The notes below the pieces were generated by a model that was given only the letters and a program-made list of their open reading frames with translations, made no database searches and was not told the DNA's origin. DNA of 64,000 nt from Haloarcula rubra (GTDB lineage Archaea; Halobacteriota; Halobacteria; Halobacteriales; Haloarculaceae). How positions within the stretch are numbered: the stretch's first letter is position 1; every line of letters begins with the position of its first letter. Both the position numbers and the translations under genes were made by a program. Below are positions 45,101 through 53,100 of the stretch, piece after piece. The stretch covers positions 62,001 through 126,000 of the forward strand of contig NZ_RKLR01000006.1 in NCBI RefSeq assembly GCF_019599465.1. Direction: 5' to 3'.

Positions 45101-48100
45101 TCGGCGACGAAGTCGACGTTCAGTTCGCCGTCGGTGACGACGACGGTGTAGGTCTTGTCCGTCGCGTTGAACTGGCCGGCCTCGGCGTAGATGTCGTAGT
45201 CGTTCAGGACCTGCTCGCCCTCGACGTAGACGTCGAAGAGGCGGGCGTCCTCCGAACTCTGGAACAGTTCGGCGAACTGCAGGGTGACCTCGTAGGTCCC
45301 GTCCGCGACGGGCGCCGAGATGTTCGGCTCGGGCGGCGCGTTGGAGCCGCCGCCGTACAGTTCGGTCTGGTACAGCGGGTCGTCGGTGGTGTTCGTGATC
45401 TCGTTGGTGACCTCGAAGGTGTTTCCGCTGGTGACGACGTCGGTCTTCGAGCTGTTGACGTACTGGACGCCGTCGGCGGTGGTGTAGTTCGAGCCGCCGG
45501 CGTTGACCGCGAGGACGACCTCCTCGGTCGGTGCGTCCTCGACGGTGACGTTGACCAGGTCCGAGTCGCTGGCCTGCCCGTCAGAGACGTTCACCTCGAA
45601 GGTCAGCGTCGTCTCGCTGTCGACTTCCGGTGCGGTGAACGACGGGGTAGCCGTGTCCTGCACGTCGAACTGGACGGCGGGACCGGCCAGCTGCGTCCAC
45701 GAGTAGCCGAGCTGGTCGCCGTCCGGGTCCGAGGAGCCGGTCGCGTCGAGAGTGACCGTCGTGTTCTCCTCGACCGTCTGGTCGTCGCCGGCGTCGGCGA
45801 TCGGAGCCGAGTTGGTGTCCTCGGCCGTCGTCGTCACGTTCAGGTCGTTCCACGTGACCGAGAACTGTTCGTCGCCCTGGTAGGACGTCGAGATGACGCC
45901 CACTGCGAGGCCGTTCCCGTCGGACGTGTTGAGCCACTCCGCGGGCATGGCGGTGCTCCCGACCATCGTCCGCGGACCGTCGTCGATGGTGTAGTAGGCG
46001 GTAACGTTGACTTGGTCGACCGAGTCCCCCGGTATCGGGTCCGTCGTCGGGTCGACCACGAGTTCCAGTCGGGTGGTCGTCCCCGGTCCAGTGAACTCGT
46101 CGGAGACGTTCGGGTTCGCGACGCCGTTGTTAGTACCGGCAGTCTCACCGAACAACTGGACGCCGTACTCACCGCTCGAGCCGCCACCGAAGCCGTTGAC
46201 CGTCAGCTTGCGGTAGTTGTCCTGGTCGCCGGTCCCGATGAAGATGCCCGCCGCCTCGTAGGCGTCTGGGTCGTCGGTGAACCCGGTCACCGTCGTGTCG
46301 ACGACGAACTCCTCTTCGGGCGGGTTGACGCCGAACTGGTAGGCGTGCTGCTGGTCGTTGTTGGTCGCGTCGCCGGTCTTGACCGCCTCGACGGTCAGGG
46401 CCGGGTTCGCGCCGCCGAAGATGGTGTCTTCGGGGATGTAGAGGTCCTGATAGTCCGTACTGCCGTCTTCGGGAATCATCAGGCCCGTGAACCCGACGCC
46501 TTCGAGGCTGTCGTTGACCGACGCGCGGACGAAGGTGCGCTCGACGGGGAGCGTCGTGGTGAGACCGTTGTCGGGGTCGACGGCGAACTCGTCGTTCACG
46601 TCGTCGATGCCGTCGTTGTCGTCGTCGGGGTCGTTGACGTTGGACGTCCCGTCGTCGTCGTAGTCCGGCGGCGTCGAACTGGCCGAACACGGGTCGCTCC
46701 CGGCGTCCAGTTCGTCCGCGTTATCGTACCCGTCACCGTCTTCGTCTATCGTCGGGTCGTCGTCGCCCGTACAGGTCGTGCCGTCACCGTCGTCAGAGGT
46801 GTTGTAGTCGTTCGGTTCGTACGCGCTGATTTCGCCGCCGAACTCCGCGACGAAGACGGTCCCCGGGAAGGGGCCGTCGTCACCCACGGCGTCCACGTCG
46901 AGCGGGGTGTTGCCCGGCGAGAACTGCGCGTTCGGCTGGGTCGAGATATCCGTGCCGTCCGAGTTCAGCTGAATCCGGTAGACGTTCCCGTCGAAGGCGG
47001 CCGTCAGCAGGTCGCCCTGCATCTTGCCGTCGAAGTTCGACGCGGTGTACTCGTCCATCCCGTTGGTCGAGGCACCGTTCTCCCAGAGCGCACCGTCGCC
47101 CTCGGCAGAGGGCTGGTAGTCACACTCGGCGGAGCCGTCGTAGCCGTCGTAGACGGCGCCCGCGGTGCTCCCTATCTGCTGTGGGTCGTTGGTGGTCTCC
47201 TCCCAGAGTCCAGCACCGTCGGGGTTCGCTCGCGTCGGGTTCGGGTGCCCGCCGTAGAATCCCTCGGTGACGTAGTGGAGGTTGTCGCCGTTGCTCTCGT
47301 CCCCGTTCTCGTTGGGTTCGTTGGTACAGACCGGGTCGCTCCCCTCGCCGACTGGGACTCCGCCCCAGCCACCGTTGGGCCCGTTGTCGACCGTGTAGAC
47401 CTGTCCGTCGACGGTTCGTTCGACGTCGTAGGGGTTCCGATACCCCGGCGAGAAGACGCTGACCCCGTCACCTTCGACGAGGATGGCCATGTTCGCGCCG
47501 TCTTGCCCACCGAACGGGGTCGACGTCCCGTTCAGCGTCGGCAGGTCGTAGAGGTACTCGGCGTCGGTGTTGGCCGCGGCCTTCTCCGAGTACTGGTTGT
47601 TGATCTGAGTGAGGTTGACCTGCAGGATGGCCGCCGAGAGCGCGTACTCGGGGGTGTACGCGAAGTTGTTCGACGGGGCACCCTGATTGGTGTGGCCACC
47701 CTGTGCCAGGAGGAGGTACTCGTTCCCGTTCTGGGTGTAGTACTGGACGCCGTTGGTGGCGTGGTTCTCCTCCGAGCGCGGTAGTCCGCGCAATATCATG
47801 TCGTGTTCCCAGCTACCGTCGCTCTGCTGGGTGAGCCGCGACACGACGCCGGAGTTGGTGTCGAGTCCGGTCTCGTCCCCACTGCCGCCACCGCCGACGC
47901 GTGGGTCGCTGGACGTGACGTATATGACCGGCTGGTCGGCCGTCCCCGTGACGGTCAGGCCAGTGACTTCACGGCTGCCGACGCCCGACTGGTAGTTTCC
48001 TTGGTCGTCGTGATTGGGGAGGTTCTTGACCGTCGTCAACTCCTCTTCGAGCGTGGCGTCGTAGCTGTCCTCACCGGTTCGGGTGACGTTGAATATCTTT

Positions 48101-49200
48101 ATCGCGCCGAACCGCTGGGATACGTAGAGTCGCCCGTCGGGGCCGAACTCTATCGAGGTCGGACTGCTCACCTGCGAGGTGACAGTGTCTTTCGCACCGA
48201 ACCCGACCGTCGCCGTGCTCTGGCCGTTCCCACTGAGACCGACTGTCAGCGGTGACGTCGTGTTAGAGGCGTTGTGCGTGGCCTCCAGCGAGGCGCTCTT
48301 GGCTCCGGTCGTGGTCGGAGCGAAGGTCACGTCGACCGTCGTCGACTCCCCGGGTGCGAGGGTCGTGCTCCCGGAGAAATCCTGACTGAACGCACTCGCG
48401 TTCGCGCCGGTGATGTCGACGCTATCAACCGAGATGGTCTGGTCGCCGGTGTCGCCCTTGTTAGTCAGGGTGACAGACTCAGTGGCCGTATCGCCGACGA
48501 CGACGTCACCGAAGTCGACAGACGAAGGCGAGGCCTCTATCACGCCGGGTTCGGGCTGGGCCTCGACGATTTCGATGGCCGAAATCTTCGCATTGTCGAC
48601 CTCCGTGGTGAAGGAGATGTCGACCGTCCCGTCGCTGGGCGTGACTTCGAACGTCTCGACCGTCGCGGTCGTCGCACCGCCCGTCTCCGCGACGATGTCG
48701 TAGTCGTTGAGGACCTGCGAGCCCTCGATGCTGACGTCGAAGACGCGGTCGCCCGTGTCGGCACTGCTCGTGCTGACACCGTGGTATATCTCGGCGAAGT
48801 ACAATCGGACCTCGTAGGACTGCCCCGAGGTCACGTCGAACGACCACGAGTGGTCGCCGTAGCGTTCCGTGAGGAACACCTCAGACGGCGCGCTCGTGGG
48901 GTTCGTGATGTCGCCACTCGAGAGTGAACTCGCCGTATACGGACTCCCGCCTGAGCTATACGTGCTCCCGCTCTCGTCGGCGGTCCAATCCGGTCCGGAA
49001 CTCGCGGTTACGCTCGGTCCGCCCGCGTTCACGCGGTAAACGACGTCGCTGTCTGTCGTCTGCAAGAGTTCCTGTCCGGAGCCTGTTGCGCCTGGTGCGG
49101 TCACGAACGCGCCAGCTGTCCCACCGGCAACGATCGATAGTATCGTCAGTACCGATAACGTGACCGCGAGTGTTCGTTGTCTGAATTGCCTATCTGGCAT
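42196..49200 (-). CDS. 2334-residue exported malectin / sugar-dehydrogenase-like protein with dockerin
   Basis: Exported, signal ~8-31. Domains, roughly: malectin 1 (50-215), choice-of-anchor-D/HYDIN-like (220-330), beta-propeller like glucose/sorbosone dehydrogenases (333-800; VSSPTSIEFGPDGRLYVSQR, YRNPYDVERTVDGQVYTVDN), thrombospondin-3-like calcium repeats (807-877), LamG-like (877-1120), PKD-like (1137-1220), malectin 2 (1228-1380), two related beta-rich repeats (1383-2000), cadherin-like (2000-2090), malectin 3 (2095-2255), dockerin (2267-2334; DVNGDGDVNVGDAQALF, DFNDDGSVNVGDAQALF). Its dockerin type matches that of the 699-residue scaffold. Probably the sugar-binding or sugar-oxidising load of the cohesin system. 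The promoter lies in the AT-rich gap at 49201-49300. Confidence 0.85.
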   Translation of the reverse strand: MPDRQFRQRTLAVTLSVLTILSIVAGGTAGAFVTAPGATGSGQELLQTTDSDVVYRVNAGGPSVTASSGPDWTADESGSTYSSGGSPYTASSLSSGDITNPTSAPSEVFLTERYGDHSWSFDVTSGQSYEVRLYFAEIYHGVSTSSADTGDRVFDVSIEGSQVLNDYDIVAETGGATTATVETFEVTPSDGTVDISFTTEVDNAKISAIEIVEAQPEPGVIEASPSSVDFGDVVVGDTATESVTLTNKGDTGDQTISVDSVDITGANASAFSQDFSGSTTLAPGESTTVDVTFAPTTTGAKSASLEATHNASNTTSPLTVGLSGNGQSTATVGFGAKDTVTSQVSSPTSIEFGPDGRLYVSQRFGAIKIFNVTRTGEDSYDATLEEELTTVKNLPNHDDQGNYQSGVGSREVTGLTVTGTADQPVIYVTSSDPRVGGGGSGDETGLDTNSGVVSRLTQQSDGSWEHDMILRGLPRSEENHATNGVQYYTQNGNEYLLLAQGGHTNQGAPSNNFAYTPEYALSAAILQVNLTQINNQYSEKAAANTDAEYLYDLPTLNGTSTPFGGQDGANMAILVEGDGVSVFSPGYRNPYDVERTVDGQVYTVDNGPNGGWGGVPVGEGSDPVCTNEPNENGDESNGDNLHYVTEGFYGGHPNPTRANPDGAGLWEETTNDPQQIGSTAGAVYDGYDGSAECDYQPSAEGDGALWENGASTNGMDEYTASNFDGKMQGDLLTAAFDGNVYRIQLNSDGTDISTQPNAQFSPGNTPLDVDAVGDDGPFPGTVFVAEFGGEISAYEPNDYNTSDDGDGTTCTGDDDPTIDEDGDGYDNADELDAGSDPCSASSTPPDYDDDGTSNVNDPDDDNDGIDDVNDEFAVDPDNGLTTTLPVERTFVRASVNDSLEGVGFTGLMIPEDGSTDYQDLYIPEDTIFGGANPALTVEAVKTGDATNNDQQHAYQFGVNPPEEEFVVDTTVTGFTDDPDAYEAAGIFIGTGDQDNYRKLTVNGFGGGSSGEYGVQLFGETAGTNNGVANPNVSDEFTGPGTTTRLELVVDPTTDPIPGDSVDQVNVTAYYTIDDGPRTMVGSTAMPAEWLNTSDGNGLAVGVISTSYQGDEQFSVTWNDLNVTTTAEDTNSAPIADAGDDQTVEENTTVTLDATGSSDPDGDQLGYSWTQLAGPAVQFDVQDTATPSFTAPEVDSETTLTFEVNVSDGQASDSDLVNVTVEDAPTEEVVLAVNAGGSNYTTADGVQYVNSSKTDVVTSGNTFEVTNEITNTTDDPLYQTELYGGGSNAPPEPNISAPVADGTYEVTLQFAELFQSSEDARLFDVYVEGEQVLNDYDIYAEAGQFNATDKTYTVVVTDGELNVDFVAEVDNAKIGAVKVVRVGDVPPSATSADVTVTENGGVDASTYSSGSFSVTNTGEENLSSVQIDLSESAIPDAVFDPNGTAGDATAKGVVIDSESGDGVGVVTTDSGAVFSQPHNGVDDEEGYDVLTLEFTDFEPGETVTFSTDVDPTTIKGASTTGGAGAVSGLELSGSAVTVSSSSATVSNDLYTDGSAGGSQANVNSGASAAPTLGVEGVTLGATDFPAHEAATVSDQQQNLTLSGPAGATVNLLTIEASEPPTDGYDIDAYEADNAEVVSNQTVTLDSNGQATVPVTLDTTNLNYYQAAVQDGPTSNGAVSQTVALEYEEAAVSGNTSASVALTPNSGIESSTYNAGSYQVTNTGDTNITTLRVDLNDTVLPDMVFDPFNTAGDDVGKEFTLDSGDVTVENVEYTNFHNGQNNSAGYDSLVVTLSGFEPSETMAFSIDNDPTSISSTTLGSQAAGPVSGLELAGGTVSVGADSTGMYEATLVGDGSPGGSEATVLNDTDETKPTIGADNVSLSPIAMSDRHSAATVTDANQTVTIADAPANADVTLLRIEGELNLSNVPDPYEIEDYEANKAVDVQYYSATTDSNGAATVDVTLTNSTEEGGLNYFVAHVEEPNGDTGPTSDYVVLQLSEEQANTAPTIDSITDKGVSEGESLTIDVPASDADGDTLDLSVTGAPFATADDANGTVTIAPGADTVGTYDLTVTADDGNATASESFAVYVDEPDQDGTVVFAVNAGGGSYTATDGTTYQADTNFTSGSTYSVSSAIGDTDDDTLYQTERYGDPFSYTVGVENGTYEVTLQFAEIYQGVSPNDSPDSTGPTDGTNENDRLFNATVEGDQKLTAYDIYSEVGPLNATSKTYTVEVTDGELTVEFDAIYDNAKLSAMTVEAVDEGPGPIGDFENAPTDPDGDGKYEDVNGDGDVNVGDAQALFANTDDPEVQENPDAFDFNDDGSVNVGDAQALFANGLEA

Positions 49201-49215
49201 CGAGGGAACCCTCGA
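49200..49215. promoter_or_regulatory. Palindrome TCGAGGG-AA-CCCTCGA at a start codon
   Basis: A perfect 7-bp dyad with a 2-base centre touches the ATG of the 2334-residue protein gene (minus strand). It could be an operator or a 5' hairpin that hides the ribosome entry site. A TATA-like ATATAGTTTATAAC lies near 49276-49289, so the transcript would carry a leader containing this dyad. Confidence 0.55.
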
Positions 49216-49493
49216 ATGTTAGCCTTCTTAGAATGGACCGACTGAAATTCCGACAGAGAGCCGTTTCTCGGCATTATATAGTTTATAACATATCTCGAAG
49301 TTGTGACTCGCCGCACTGTCATATGCCGAAACGGGACCCTTACAGACGTTTTAACGTCGAGTGAGTGATTACGAAGGTACGATATTGAGCAGTTGCTTAC
49401 CAGATATATACTCGCCTGCACCATCGTCGAACGCTCGACTGCGTCACAGTTCAACAGCCGAGTGCGCCAAATACGCTCGATCTTCTGCATCAC

Positions 49494-49502
49494 GGATATA
49501 TA
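49494..49502 (+). promoter_or_regulatory. TATA-like element of the AIM24-family gene
   Basis: GGATATATAT about 27 bases before the ATG at 49526, the spacing of leaderless archaeal genes. The rest of the gap 49216-49493 is AT-rich and shows no gene. Confidence 0.5.
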
Positions 49503-49525
49503 TCAGATGCGCGAAACAGGGACCC

Positions 49526-50206
49526 ATGGAGTACGAGATAACCCATCGGCCGTCGTACGCACAGATCAGCCTCTCGTTGGAGCCCGGTGAGTCAGTCCGG
49601 TCGGAAGGCGGTGCGATGGTCAGTCACACCAGCGGCATCGACGTCGAGACGAAGGCCGAAGGTGGTCTCCTGAAATCACTCTCCCGGTCCGTGTTGGGCG
49701 GCGAGTCGTTCTTTATGAACACGTTCACAGCCTCTGAGCCCAGTACGCTTCGACTCGCACCGGCCCTGTCTGGCGACGTCCAACACCACGAACTCGAGGA
49801 CGAGACGCTGTTCGTCCAGTCGACGTCGTTTCTCGCCTCGGACCCCGCTATCGACGTCGACACGAAGTTCGGTGGCGGCAAGACGTTCTTCGGCGGGGAA
49901 GGGCTGTTCCTGCTGAAACTCACCGGTACTGGACCAGCGTTCATCTCGAGCTACGGTGCTATCGACGAACTGACCGTTTCGAACGGTGACCCCGTCGTGG
50001 TCGACACCGGCCACATCGTCGCTTTCGAGGAGTCGCTGGACTTCACCGTCCGGAAGGTCGGCGGCCTCAAATCGACACTATTCAGCGGAGAAGGGCTGGT
50101 CTGTGAGTTCACCGGTGAGGGGACGGTCTGGACACAGACCCGGAGTCCTGACGCGTTCCTCTCGTGGTTGATTCCGAAGCTACCGAGCGGAAACAGTTCC
50201 CAGTAG
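49526..50206 (+). CDS. AIM24 / TIGR00266-family protein
   Basis: A 226-residue protein from ATG 49526 (MEYEITHRPSYAQISLSLEP); the upstream extension of the frame is unlike the family. Hallmarks: GESVRSEGGAMVSHTSGIDV, GESFFMNTFTASEP, LAPALSGDVQHHEL, SFLASDPAIDVDTKFGG and GEGLFLLKLTGTGPAFISSYG. The family is widespread in bacteria, archaea and mitochondria (AIM24); molecular function is not settled. No membrane span. It is convergent with orc1/cdc6 across the origin-repeat region. Confidence 0.85.
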   Translation: MEYEITHRPSYAQISLSLEPGESVRSEGGAMVSHTSGIDVETKAEGGLLKSLSRSVLGGESFFMNTFTASEPSTLRLAPALSGDVQHHELEDETLFVQSTSFLASDPAIDVDTKFGGGKTFFGGEGLFLLKLTGTGPAFISSYGAIDELTVSNGDPVVVDTGHIVAFEESLDFTVRKVGGLKSTLFSGEGLVCEFTGEGTVWTQTRSPDAFLSWLIPKLPSGNSSQ

Positions 50207-50281
50207 GGTCCTTCGACACAGCGGTTTCGAGTGGGCGAAGCTGTATCGCGATGCGGGAACACAGTGGTGTCGACGAGAGTT

Positions 50282-50324
50282 GCTAACCAACACTCACGGC
50301 AGTTCCCTCCGTATGTTGGTTAGC
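50282..50324. repeat. 11-21-11 inverted repeat, copy B
   Basis: GCTAACCAACA (50282-50292), 21-base spacer, TGTTGGTTAGC (50314-50324). It lies 75 bases after the stop of the AIM24-family gene, between convergent genes. Confidence 0.8.
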
Positions 50325-50415
50325 TGGCTCCGAGCGAGTGTCACGCCGTTCGGGTTCGGACCACCGACTGGCATTCGACTGTCTCCGTGCTATCGTGCGG
50401 TCGAGGACAGTTCGA

Positions 50416-50707
50416 ACACTTCGATACAGGTGTCTCCCCCACCCCATATTCAGGTACGGTGGATACACTTCGATAGAGGGGTGTGTATAACCGACGGCCC
50501 GGACTGGACCCTTTCGTAGACGGCGATTCGTAACACTGTTTCATCTGGAAATGTAGAACAGCAGACAACCGTATTTTGGCCGTTAAAGCGGTTCAGGCCG
50601 CTCGATACACTTCGATAGAGGTGTGTCCACGATACGGGACGTGTCGCGAGGCATCGACGGTGAAGTGTGAGACAATTCGGCAGGAACACTTCGATAGAGG
50701 CGTGTCT
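50416..50707 (+). repeat. Four origin-type repeats on the 3' side of orc1/cdc6
   Basis: Direct copies of ACACTTCGATAGAGG followed by GTGTGT-like bases at about 50416-50435 (TACAGG variant), 50465-50486, 50607-50626 and 50686-50707, all in plus orientation. The same motif occurs on the other side of orc1/cdc6. These are the likely binding sites (ORBs) of the initiator encoded between them. Confidence 0.75.
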
Positions 50708-50745
50708 GTCGGGCCACAGCGTTACAGAGAACCGACGAGATAGAC

Positions 50746-50761
50746 CACGACTGCAGTCGTG
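50746..50761. repeat. 16-bp palindrome CACGACTGCAGTCGTG
   Basis: A perfect palindrome 8 bases downstream of the orc1/cdc6 stop. Its half CACGACTGCAGT also forms the core of the 22-bp inverted repeats at 15964 and 16774. Meaning unknown. Confidence 0.6.
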
Positions 50762-50768
50762 AGAGAAG

Positions 50769-52241
50769 TCATCCCTCGTTGCGTATCTGTGCCTGTACGA
50801 CGGATGCGACCTCGTCCTGCGACACCATCTCGATACGGGAGTCCTCGCGAAGCGTCTCCAGAATCGTCGCCGGTGACTCACCGAACTGGAACTCGAGGAA
50901 CATCCCGGAACTCGGACCGTGACTCCGACGTTCGAAGTCGACGAGCGAGTACGTCGTCAACTCTTTCATCTTGTTGACGTACGTCTCCTGGTGGTACTGG
51001 TCGGCGTCTATCGAGTCCGTCAGGAACTGGTACACCTTGTAGCCGGTCGTACTGCGTGCTGCACCGCTGTTTGACTCCGCGGCGACAGCAGCCGTCGCGT
51101 AGAGACAGAGTTTCTTCTGGGTGCTGATTCCCCGGACGACTTCGAGGACCCGGTTCTTCTCGACTTTGTCCTGTGCTTCGCGGACGTGTGCTTCGTTGAC
51201 CCGTGGGTCGCCCTCCCGCTCGGCCAGTTCGCCGGCGACACGCATCAGGTCGATAGCCTTCCGCGCGTCACCGTGGGTCTGTGCCGCGAAGGCGGCCGCC
51301 AGCGGGATGACGTCGTCGTCGAGGACGTCGTCGTAGAAGGCGTCCTGTCGACGACGGAGAATCGCCTGTAACTGGTTCGCGTCGTAGTCGCCGAAGTGGA
51401 CGTCCTCGGGCGTGAAAGAACTGAGCGCCCGGCTACCGACCGACTCCATCATCTTCGTGTCGTTGGATATCGCGACGACGGAGATGAACGTCTCCAGTTC
51501 GCCGTCTGCGCCCGCGCGCGAGAGTTGATAGAGGAGCCGAGAGAACGCGGGGTCCTGCTTGTCCCGCCGTCCCACGAGCATGTCGAGTTCGTCGAGGACG
51601 AACACGAGTGAGTCGAAGTTCTCGTCGACGATGCGGAACAGTTCGTCCCACTTCTCTTTGGTCGCGACGCCGTGCTTGGGGACCTGTACCTCGACGCCGG
51701 CCTCGTCTGCGGCACGGGAGACGAGTTCGTAGACGGCGACGCCGAGCGTGTCCAGATCCTGGCAGTTGACCTCTATCGTCCCGAATCGGATATCTCGCGG
51801 TTCACAGATTTGACTGATGTTCTTACAGACAGCCTTCGTGATGAGGGATTTGCCCGTCCCGGACGGTCCATAGAGAAAGAGATTCGGCGGGCGGTTGTCG
51901 CCGAGCGCGACCCGGAGCATCTTGGTGACTTCCTGTAACTGGTCGTCACGTCCGACGATACGGTCCTCCTCGACGACGTAGTTCGGGTCGAGCAAGGTCC
52001 GTTCTCGAATCAACCCCTCCTGTTCGTCGAACTCGAGGAGCATCTCTTCGATAGATTGGGAGCCGGACTCACTGTCGAGCGTCGTGTCCGCTTCCGAGGC
52101 GTCCGACTCGGTGTCGAGCGTCGACTGGGTTCCCTCGTTCACAGTAGAGAGGTCTCCAGAAGACCGGTCCTCCGTCGACGATTCGTCGTCGTCCGATGAC
52201 CCCGACCGGTCAGCGGGGTGTTCGGAGTCGTCGGTGTCCAT
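50769..52241 (-). CDS. orc1/cdc6: Orc1/Cdc6 replication initiator
   Basis: A 490-residue protein from ATG 52241. Walker A GPSGTGKS (~125-132), Walker B VFVLDELD (~213-220), sensor-1 region VVAISNDTKM, sensor-2/lid around AQTHGDARKAIDLMR and a C-terminal winged helix (KLCLYATAAVAAE...). The first ~65 residues are an acidic Ser/Asp extension. A GTG five codons upstream (52256) is possible, but a TTTTTAC element ~28 bases before the ATG favours the shorter, leaderless form. Nine motif repeats flank the gene and one lies next to its promoter, so it probably marks its own origin and regulates itself. Confidence 0.93.
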   Translation of the reverse strand: MDTDDSEHPADRSGSSDDDESSTEDRSSGDLSTVNEGTQSTLDTESDASEADTTLDSESGSQSIEEMLLEFDEQEGLIRERTLLDPNYVVEEDRIVGRDDQLQEVTKMLRVALGDNRPPNLFLYGPSGTGKSLITKAVCKNISQICEPRDIRFGTIEVNCQDLDTLGVAVYELVSRAADEAGVEVQVPKHGVATKEKWDELFRIVDENFDSLVFVLDELDMLVGRRDKQDPAFSRLLYQLSRAGADGELETFISVVAISNDTKMMESVGSRALSSFTPEDVHFGDYDANQLQAILRRRQDAFYDDVLDDDVIPLAAAFAAQTHGDARKAIDLMRVAGELAEREGDPRVNEAHVREAQDKVEKNRVLEVVRGISTQKKLCLYATAAVAAESNSGAARSTTGYKVYQFLTDSIDADQYHQETYVNKMKELTTYSLVDFERRSHGPSSGMFLEFQFGESPATILETLREDSRIEMVSQDEVASVVQAQIRNEG

Positions 52242-52276
52242 ACGTTGACCAGACACGGACGTAGTAAAAATCTTGG

Positions 52277-52966
52277 CACCTCTATCGATGTGTGTTCATC
52301 CCGTCGAGGTTGTCTATCCCGATGATTCGTCCGGGTATCGGGAACGTGTCCGTGAGGCGAAAGAAGGTCTGACGAAGTGTTTGGAGAGCTGTCGACGGGG
52401 CAGCCGGGGTATAGACACACACCCCTCTATCGATGTGTTTCGGGAGAAGAGTGGGAGGGGGGTAATTTCGGCAGTCGAGGCGATAGATCGAGGACTGTCC
52501 GAGAGCGTCGACTACTCTCTGGCTGATTCTCGGGTTCTCTTACCTCACATCCACTCTAGTAGCGGTTCTCGTTTCGTTTCTCTCTTCTTTCTTCTAGTCT
52601 AGCTAGTACCTAGACACACACACCCCTCTATCGAAGTGTTCGATGTGTTCGTAACGCTACGGAGTCTCTTCCTCTAGCCTCTTCGGTAGAATACTTCGCC
52701 TCGACCGTCGGATACTCCCGAATTAATACTGTTCGTGGACTCTTTCGGCAAATTACGCGGTCTCATACTCACGAACTATGGCTGTCACCAGCGCTCCCCC
52801 GACGACACCTATTGCTCGAACACATCGATAGAGGGGTGTCTGTGTCATCGAGTCCTATTCCTGTATTTTCTCTATCTTCGGTCGTTCACATCTTCCTCGC
52901 ACAGTGACTCCTGGTCGAGGGCCATCCAGTTCGTCCGTAATCACACATCGATAGAGGTGTGTGTGA
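52277..52966. other. Putative replication origin with five initiator repeats
   Basis: Repeats at 52277-52295, 52415-52438 and 52614-52639 are in minus orientation (CCTCTATCGA), those at 52820-52845 and 52944-52966 in plus orientation (TCGATAGAGG). The inverted pair at 52614 and 52820 encloses ~180 bases that include GAATTAATACTG, a candidate unwinding element. A pyrimidine-rich, CTAG-rich stretch precedes it (52541-52613). No gene is seen in 52257-53633 apart from possible remnants. Confidence 0.75.
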
Positions 52967-53035
52967 TGGCTCGGATTCTCTCTGCTCATCACAATTCGCC
53001 CTCGTCGGTCACTCTATCTACACCTCTCGACTTCA

Positions 53036-53100
53036 GTTGTCGGCTTCATCCCCGCCCTAAAGGGCGAGGCTTTCGCCTCGAATCTTCCGTAACCGACAAC
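53036..53100 (-). mobile_element. Possible solo end of an IS200/IS605 (IS1341-type) element
   Basis: GTTGTCGG ... CCGACAAC encloses two stacked hairpins, CGCCCT-AAA-GGGCG and CGAGGC-TTTC-GCCTCG. On the minus strand the end reads GGGCGGGGATGAAG, a form seen at the ends of TnpB-type elements. No tnpB or tnpA gene is intact nearby, so this would be a remnant. Confidence 0.35.

Noticed and set aside
42685-47784. 1699-codon open frame on the plus strand
   Set aside because: It is antisense to the 2334-residue dockerin protein, whose domains are clear. The plus-strand product is Arg/Val-rich low-complexity sequence, a usual shadow in GC-rich genes.
50416-52966. Reading the ACACTTCGATAGAGG copies as a CRISPR array
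   Set aside because: Spacing is irregular, orientation changes, and no cas genes are present; location around orc1/cdc6 fits an origin.
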